This document shows positions 53,790-64,000 of a DNA stretch of 64,000 nucleotides, one piece after another (positions within the stretch are counted from its first letter, which is position 1; every line of letters starts with the position of its first letter). The position numbers and the translations under genes are program-made. This stretch comes from Burkholderiales bacterium 70-64 (GTDB lineage: Bacteria; Pseudomonadota; Gammaproteobacteria; Burkholderiales; Burkholderiaceae_E), in NCBI GenBank assembly GCA_001898645.1, contig MKUQ01000014.1, positions 62,001-126,000 on the forward strand. The letters run 5' to 3'. The notes beneath the pieces were generated by a model. It ran no database searches, was not told where the DNA came from, and saw nothing but the letters and a program-made list of their open reading frames with translations.

Positions 53790-54389
53790 ATGAAGAACTC
53801 CGGACGAACCCGATCCGTCGCAGTGGCCGATGGCCTCGCCGCCGCCGACGGCCCCGGCTCCGCCGACCGGGCCGAGCGCCGCGCCGCTGTTCTCGGTCTC
53901 CTCGGCCTGCTTGGCGGCGCCTCGATCCTGTCGGCCTGCTCGACGCTGCCTCCGCCCGACCGGCCCACCGGCGGCCCGCCGCAAGACGCGGAAGGCGGCC
54001 CGCCGGGGCGCGTGCCCGAGGATCTGGCCCGCGAGGCGGGCTTCCTCGCGCTCAGCCTGGTCGACACGCCGTACCGCTACGGCGGCAACACCCCGGCCGG
54101 CGGCTTCGACTGCAGCGGGCTGATCGTGTACGTGTACCGGCAGGCCGCCGGGTTCGCGCTGCCGCGCACCGTGGCGCAACTGGCGCAGGTGGGCCTGCCG
54201 GTGCCGATCGACGCGGCGCGCAGCGGCGACCTGGTGCTGTTCGACACCTCGGGGCGGTTCACGCATGCCGGCATCTACGTGGGTGACGGGCGCTTCGTGC
54301 ATGCGCCCTCCACCGGCGGCACCGTCCGGCTCGACGGGGTGCGTGCGCGCTATTGGCGGCCGCGGTTCTCGGGGGCGCGGCGGGTCTGA
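53790..54389 (+). CDS. NlpC/P60-family cell-wall peptidase lipoprotein
   Basis: A 199-residue protein. A hydrophobic stretch (LGLLGLLGGASILSAC) ends in a lipobox, so it is probably a lipoprotein, with the cysteine near residue 50. The NlpC/P60 domain follows at about residue 80: GFDCSGLIVYVYRQ with the catalytic Cys, HAGIYVGDGRFVHAPSTGG with the catalytic His. Such enzymes, like Spr/MepS, cleave peptide cross-links in peptidoglycan. ATG 53790 was chosen; a GTG at 53757 would add 11 residues. The 3' end overlaps the convergent thioesterase gene by 40 bases. Confidence 0.88.
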   Translation: MKNSGRTRSVAVADGLAAADGPGSADRAERRAAVLGLLGLLGGASILSACSTLPPPDRPTGGPPQDAEGGPPGRVPEDLAREAGFLALSLVDTPYRYGGNTPAGGFDCSGLIVYVYRQAAGFALPRTVAQLAQVGLPVPIDAARSGDLVLFDTSGRFTHAGIYVGDGRFVHAPSTGGTVRLDGVRARYWRPRFSGARRV

Positions 54390-54847
54390 GCGCGGCCGGC
54401 CCCGGCGCGCGGACGATCGCACGGTGGGGCAGACTCCGGCAGCAGCCGGCGCAGCGCATCGGGGATCGGGATGGCGCGCAGGCGGCGCGGGTCGTCCGGG
54501 TGGGGCGCGCCGATGCAGCGGATCTCCCAGCCCTCGGCCAGCAACGTCGCGTCGCGCAGCGCGCGATGCTCGATGCGGAAGGTCGCGCGCGTCCACTTCA
54601 CGATCGTCGAGTGGATCTCGATGCGCTCGTTGGGGCGGGCGGGCACATGGAAGGTCGCGCCGGCGTCGACCAGCGGCCACACGGTCCAGCCGTGCTCGCG
54701 GCGCGACTTCTCGAAGCTCTCGCCCACCGCGGCGAACATCGCGTGCGTGGAGGCATCGAACCAGCGGAAGAAGTTCGGGTAGTACACGATGCCGCCGGGA
54801 TCGCAGTCGCCGAAGCCGACGTCGATGGATTGAATGTGCGTGGGCAT
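54350..54847 (-). CDS. YbgC-like acyl-CoA thioesterase
   Basis: A 165-residue single hotdog-fold protein of the 4-hydroxybenzoyl-CoA thioesterase/YbgC family. The signature FGDCDPGGIVYYPNFFRWFD contains the catalytic aspartate and the conserved YYPNF. IEIHSTIVKWTRATFRIEHR and LLAEGWEIRCIG are later strands. The last 35 residues are Pro/Arg-rich and lie partly over the end of the convergent NlpC/P60 gene. The CoA-ester substrate is unknown. It is divergent from metH; the 88 bases between them must hold both promoters. Confidence 0.82.
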   Translation of the reverse strand: MPTHIQSIDVGFGDCDPGGIVYYPNFFRWFDASTHAMFAAVGESFEKSRREHGWTVWPLVDAGATFHVPARPNERIEIHSTIVKWTRATFRIEHRALRDATLLAEGWEIRCIGAPHPDDPRRLRAIPIPDALRRLLPESAPPCDRPRAGAGRAQTRRAPENRGRQ

Positions 54848-54862
54848 GAGGGGTTTCGTCGC

Positions 54863-54889
54863 TTGCCGGAGACCGGGTACCACTATACT
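54863..54889 (+). promoter_or_regulatory. Predicted metH promoter
   Basis: TATACT at 54884-54889 is a good -10; TTGCCG (54863-54868) is a fair -35 with a short 15-base spacer. The distance to the metH ATG is 46 bases. No cobalamin riboswitch-like structure fits into the remaining space. Confidence 0.45.
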
Positions 54890-54935
54890 CACCCCCTTGT
54901 AAACGCCTCGGCGCCGGCCACGGCGCCCGTCTCCG

Positions 54936-58724
<3,789 letters not shown>

Positions 58725-58733
58725 GCGGCGCGC

Positions 58734-58785
58734 CGCCGTCGGCAAGATCGGCGAGGACCGGTTCGCCGATCCCGCCGCCCGCGGC
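58734..58785 (+). repeat. Duplicated piece of the metH 3' end
   Basis: Bases 58734-58785 repeat 58625-58676 within metH. The first 26 bases are identical (starting CGCCGTCGGCAAGATCGG), the rest diverges gradually. The duplicated part in metH encodes [16 protein letters not shown]; the copy would read [16 protein letters not shown] but has no start and is out of metH because of the stop codon at 58722-58724. Offset is 109 bases. Confidence 0.8.
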
Positions 58786-58845
58786 CTTCGGGCATGCGCC
58801 GGCAGGGGCCGGCGCCTGTCCACATTGCGATCGACCGCAGTGTGA

Positions 58846-61190
<2,345 letters not shown>

Positions 61191-61206
61191 GACCGGAACT
61201 GCCGAG

Positions 61207-62643
61207 ATGGGGATCCACGCGATCAAGGTGCCGGACATCGGCGAAGGCATCGCCGAGGTCGAGCTGGTGCAGTGGCACGTGAAGCCCGGCGACGCGGTGG
61301 CCGAGGACCAGGTCCTTGCCGAGGTGATGACCGAGAAGGCCAGCGTCGAGATCCCCTCGCCGGTCGCCGGCACCGTGCTCGCGCTCGCCGGCGGGGTCGG
61401 GCAGATGCTCGCGGTCGGTGCGGAGCTGCTGCGCCTCGAAGTGGCGGGTGCAGGCAACGTGGCGGTGGGGGCGCCGGCGGCCCCCGCGCACGCCGCTGCG
61501 CCGGCAGGCGCGGCGCCTGCGGCATCCATGGCGCCCGCCACGTCCGTGCCCGCGGCACCGTCGGGGTCTGCGATAGCCGCGCTCCCGGCGCGCGCCACGC
61601 CTGCGGTACACGTGACACCTGCAGCACATGCGGCGCCGATCGCGGCAGCGGCTTCCGCCCCGATGGCGTCTTCTCTCCCAGCTGCCGTCGAGCGGCGTGC
61701 GACCGCGGCGGCCGCCGTGCCGCCGGCCACGGCCGCACCACCCGCCACGCCGGCCCGCAAGCCGCTCGCCTCGCCGTCGGTGCGCCGCCACGCGCGCGAG
61801 CTCGGCGTGGTCCTGGCCGAGGTGGCCGGCAGCGACCCCGAGGGGCGCATCCTGCACGCCGACCTGGACGCGCACCGCTTGCGCGCCCTGGCCGCGCCTG
61901 CCGCGCCGGCACCGGGGGCAGGGCGCGCGCGCTACGCCGAGCGCGACGACGAGGAAGCCATCCCGATCATCGGCCTGCGCCGGCGCATCGCGCAGAAGAT
62001 GCAGGAGGCCAAGCGGCACATCCCGCACTTCAGCTACGTCGAGGAAGTCGACGTGAGCGAGCTCGAAGCGCTGCGCGCGCAGCTCAATGCGCGCCATGCC
62101 GCGGCGCGCGGCAAGCTCACGCTGCTGCCCTTCCTGCTGCGGGCGATGGTGCTCGCGATCGCCGAGTTCCCGCAGGTCAACGCCCGCTTCGACGACGAAG
62201 CGGGCGTCGTCACCCGCTACGGGGCGGTGCACGCGGGCATCGCCACCCAGACCGATGCCGGCCTGATGGTGCCGGTGCTGCGCCACGCCGAGGCGCACGA
62301 CCTGTGGTCGGCGGCCGCCGGCATCGCCCGTCTGGCCGACGCCGCGCGCAGCGGCAAGGCCACCCGCGAGGAGCTCTCGGGCTCGACCATCACCGTTACC
62401 AGCCTCGGCCCGCTGGGCGGCATCGCCTCGACCCCGGTGATCAATCACCCGGAGGTGGCCATCGTGGGCGTCAACCGCATCGTCGAGCGACCGGTGATCC
62501 GCGGCGGCGCCGTCGTGGCGCGCGCGATGATGAACCTGTCGTCGTCGTTCGACCACCGGGTGATCGACGGCATGTACGCCGCGCAGTTCGTGCAGGCGCT
62601 GCGCGGCTACCTCGAGTGCCCGGCGCTGCTGTTCATCGAGTGA
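61207..62643 (+). CDS. bkdB: Branched-chain 2-oxoacid dehydrogenase E2 (lipoyl acyltransferase)
   Basis: A 478-residue E2. One N-terminal lipoyl domain with the lipoylated Lys44 in VMTEKASVEIPSP, then a long Ala/Pro-rich linker (about residues 85-185), a peripheral-subunit-binding domain (SPSVRRHARELGVVLAEVAG SDPEGRILHAD) and the catalytic domain from about 250 with NLSSSFDHRVIDGMYAA (His450). It carries the acyl group from E1 to CoA. The linker is longer than usual. No E3 (dihydrolipoamide dehydrogenase) gene follows, so E3 must be encoded elsewhere. ATG 61207, with the shorter frame starting at MGIHAIKVPDIGEG. Confidence 0.95.
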   Translation: MGIHAIKVPDIGEGIAEVELVQWHVKPGDAVAEDQVLAEVMTEKASVEIPSPVAGTVLALAGGVGQMLAVGAELLRLEVAGAGNVAVGAPAAPAHAAAPAGAAPAASMAPATSVPAAPSGSAIAALPARATPAVHVTPAAHAAPIAAAASAPMASSLPAAVERRATAAAAVPPATAAPPATPARKPLASPSVRRHARELGVVLAEVAGSDPEGRILHADLDAHRLRALAAPAAPAPGAGRARYAERDDEEAIPIIGLRRRIAQKMQEAKRHIPHFSYVEEVDVSELEALRAQLNARHAAARGKLTLLPFLLRAMVLAIAEFPQVNARFDDEAGVVTRYGAVHAGIATQTDAGLMVPVLRHAEAHDLWSAAAGIARLADAARSGKATREELSGSTITVTSLGPLGGIASTPVINHPEVAIVGVNRIVERPVIRGGAVVARAMMNLSSSFDHRVIDGMYAAQFVQALRGYLECPALLFIE

Positions 62644-62701
62644 GGCCCACCTCCTTATGCACCGGACGGGAATCGACATGAAAAAGAGTTGATTGACGAA
62701 T

Positions 62702-62738
62702 GAATTCCGTGGCCCATCATTCGGAATTCGTTCGAACG
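62702..62738. promoter_or_regulatory. Inverted repeats upstream of cysB
   Basis: GAATTCCG (62702-62709) and CGGAATTC (62722-62729) form a perfect 8-bp inverted repeat with a 12-base spacer, directly followed by the palindrome CGTTCGAACG (62729-62738). They lie 23-59 bases before cysB and could be the site of autoregulation. Function is inferred. Confidence 0.4.
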
Positions 62739-62760
62739 GCATGGCGCCACCGGTCCTCCG

Positions 62761-63717
62761 ATGAACTTCCAGCAGCTTCGCTCGGTGCGCGAGGCGATAC
62801 GCCAGGGCTTCAACCTCACCGCGGTGGCGGAAGTCCTGCACACTTCCCAGCCCGGCGTGAGCCGGCAGATCCGCGAGCTCGAGGACGAGCTCGGCGTGGA
62901 GATCTTCGTGCGCGCGGGCAAGCGCCTGACCGGCCTCACGCCGCCGGGCGAGACGGTGCTGCAGATCATCGAGCGGCTGCTGCAGGATGCCGAGAACCTC
63001 AGGCGCGCGGGCGAGGACTACGCTGCGCAGGATCGCGGCACGCTCACCATCGCGGCGACGCATTCGCAGGCGCGCTACGCGCTGCCGCCGGCAGTGCGCG
63101 ACTTCAGCGCCGCGCATCCCGACGTCGCGCTGCGCATGCACCAGGGCTCGCCCAGGCAGGTGGCGGCGATGCTGCTGTCCGGCGAAGCCGACATCGGCGT
63201 GGCCACCGAGGCGCTGGCCGGCTACCCCGAGCTGGCGGCCCTGCCCTGCTACCAGTGGACGCACTCGGTCATCGTCCCCGCCGGCCACGCGCTGAGCGAG
63301 GACGCGGCGCGCGGCGCAGCGCTCACGGTCGCGCGCCTGGCGCAGTTCCCGATCATCACCTACGAGCCCGGTTACACCGGCCGCAGCCACATCGACGAGG
63401 CCTTCGCGCGCGAGCGGATCCGCGCCAACATCGTGCTCGAGGCGATGGATGCCGACGTGATCAAGACCTACGTGGAGCTCGGCATGGGCGTGGGCATCAT
63501 CGCCGCCATCGCCTACGACGAGCAGCGCGACGGCCTCCTGCACGCCATCGACGCCCGCCACCTGTTCGCCGTCAACATGACGCGACTGGCGATCCGGCGC
63601 GGCGCCTTCCTGCGCAGCTACGTGTACGACTTCATCCGGACCTTCGCTCCGCCGCTGACCCGCCGGGTGGTCGAGGAAGCGCAAGGGCCCGTTCAGGCCC
63701 TTGCGCAAAGCGCGTGA
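62761..63717 (+). CDS. cysB: LysR-family regulator of sulfur assimilation, CysB
   Basis: A 318-residue LysR-type regulator of the CysB subgroup. The N-terminal winged helix starts MNFQQLRSVREAIRQGFNLT and has the HTH core TSQPGVSRQIRELEDELGVE. The effector domain follows (ATHSQARYALPPAVRDFSAA, FPIITYEPGYTGRSHIDEAF, VKTYVELGMG-like IKTYVELGMGVGIIAAIAYD). CysB activates sulfate assimilation genes with N-acetylserine. The convergent gene encodes the CysA ATPase of sulfate import, a usual target. The 3' end overlaps that gene by 86 bases and contains a hairpin. ATG at 62761. Confidence 0.95.
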   Translation: MNFQQLRSVREAIRQGFNLTAVAEVLHTSQPGVSRQIRELEDELGVEIFVRAGKRLTGLTPPGETVLQIIERLLQDAENLRRAGEDYAAQDRGTLTIAATHSQARYALPPAVRDFSAAHPDVALRMHQGSPRQVAAMLLSGEADIGVATEALAGYPELAALPCYQWTHSVIVPAGHALSEDAARGAALTVARLAQFPIITYEPGYTGRSHIDEAFARERIRANIVLEAMDADVIKTYVELGMGVGIIAAIAYDEQRDGLLHAIDARHLFAVNMTRLAIRRGAFLRSYVYDFIRTFAPPLTRRVVEEAQGPVQALAQSA

Positions 63718-64000
63718 CGCGCCGCGGCCGTAGGTAGGCGCGCGCGCCCGGCCGCAGCCCGAGCCGCTCGCGCAGCGCCGCGTAGTCCTGGCGCGGCAGC
63801 TCCACATCGACGAAACCGTCGTACCCGTCTCGCCTGAACTCGATGCGGGTGTTCGGGCCGACGGTGAGCGTCTGGCTCAGCGTCACGGGCCAGGTGTCGT
63901 CGCCCGCCTCGGCCACGATCTCCAGCTCGTGCGGGCGCACGTAGGCGACGTCGTCGTGCCCGCCGTCGCGGGGCGCCGCCTCGCCGGGGCCGGCCGGCCC
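63632..64000 (-). CDS. cysA: Sulfate/thiosulfate ABC transporter ATP-binding protein CysA, C-terminal part
   Basis: The frame is open at the right edge, so only the last 122 residues are in the window. They form the regulatory TOBE-like end of CysA: AYVRPHELEIVAEAGDDTWP, VTLSQTLTVGPNTRIEFRRD, VDVELPRQDYAALRERLGLR and AYLRPRRVTRF. The ATP-binding motifs lie outside. The tail after RRVTRF (GPERALALPRPPGGS and so on) runs 86 bases into the cysB gene and is unusual for CysA, so the native end could be earlier in other strains. Sulfate uptake role is inferred from the family. Confidence 0.85.
   Translation of the reverse strand, partial: GPAGPGEAAPRDGGHDDVAYVRPHELEIVAEAGDDTWPVTLSQTLTVGPNTRIEFRRDGYDGFVDVELPRQDYAALRERLGLRPGARAYLRPRRVTRFAQGPERALALPRPPGGSAAERRSG
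63679..63706. terminator. Hairpin at the cysB/cysA convergent ends
   Basis: GCGCAAGGGCC (63679-63689) and GGCCCTTGCGC (63696-63706) form a perfect 11-bp stem with a 6-base loop. It lies inside the last codons of cysB and inside the C-terminal tail of cysA, and may end transcription of both. Confidence 0.55.

Noticed and set aside
54882..54910. A promoter for the thioesterase on the strand opposite the metH promoter
   Set aside because: TATAGT is present as a possible -10, but the sequence 17 bases upstream (CCGAGG) does not resemble a -35.
62694..62720. A sigma-70 promoter for cysB with TTGACG as -35
   Set aside because: The -35 is acceptable, but no hexamer resembling TATAAT lies at 16-18 bases from it.

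Overview
This window looks like chromosomal DNA of a high-GC (about 70% G+C) betaproteobacterium, most likely order Burkholderiales. The evidence is gene order rather than any single gene: LysM protein-DprA-TopB on one strand, divergent from Def-Fmt-HtpX-RsmB-DUF4390-NtrY-NtrX-TrkA-TrkH; a DUF3567 gene; and a CysB regulator convergent with a sulfate ABC transporter ATPase. No rRNA, tRNA, CRISPR array or intact insertion sequence was recognised.

Layout. 1-5.6 kb: end of a BenE-type benzoate transporter, then minus-strand housekeeping and metabolic genes (macro domain, flavin reductase, PaaI thioesterase, LysE exporter, NTF2-like protein) and an AraC regulator divergent from a nitrilase (5.8-6.9 kb). 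7.0-8.0 kb: an Xre/RES toxin-antitoxin pair with a visible promoter and operator. 8-19.6 kb: O-acetylhomoserine sulfhydrylase, a complete MdtABC-OprM-type efflux operon and an M20 amidohydrolase, divergent from an acyl-CoA synthetase. 21.4-23.6 kb: dienelactone hydrolase, thioredoxin-like CnoX and an HNH protein.

23.6-29.3 kb is the accessory part: an orphan periplasmic binding protein, a LuxR-type regulator, a PEP-CTERM-like secreted protein, fragments of aconitase B and of a nucleotidyltransferase, and a MazEF pair. Repeats here suggest that a second copy of the LuxR gene once lay downstream and that its interior was replaced by the fragments and mazEF.

29.3-35.1 kb: ChaC and a gentisate-pathway operon (MarR, 3-hydroxybenzoate 6-hydroxylase-like monooxygenase, gentisate 1,2-dioxygenase, fumarylpyruvate hydrolase-like protein, FAD oxidoreductase). 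35.2-40.6 kb: TopB, DprA, LysM protein. 40.8-51.8 kb: the Def to TrkH group, covering N-formyl-methionine metabolism, rRNA methylation, membrane proteolysis, the NtrYX two-component system and potassium uptake. 52-54.8 kb: small single genes. 54.9-62.6 kb: a single-chain cobalamin-dependent methionine synthase and a branched-chain 2-oxoacid dehydrogenase operon (E1alpha, E1beta, E2) without its E3. 62.8-64 kb: CysB and the end of CysA.

The most unusual non-coding signal is a family of dispersed palindromic elements beginning at or just after stop codons (21.3, 33.3, 41.3 and 43.3 kb, perhaps 30.0 kb). Two are long hairpins; two are single arms, one of which holds the start codon of fmt.
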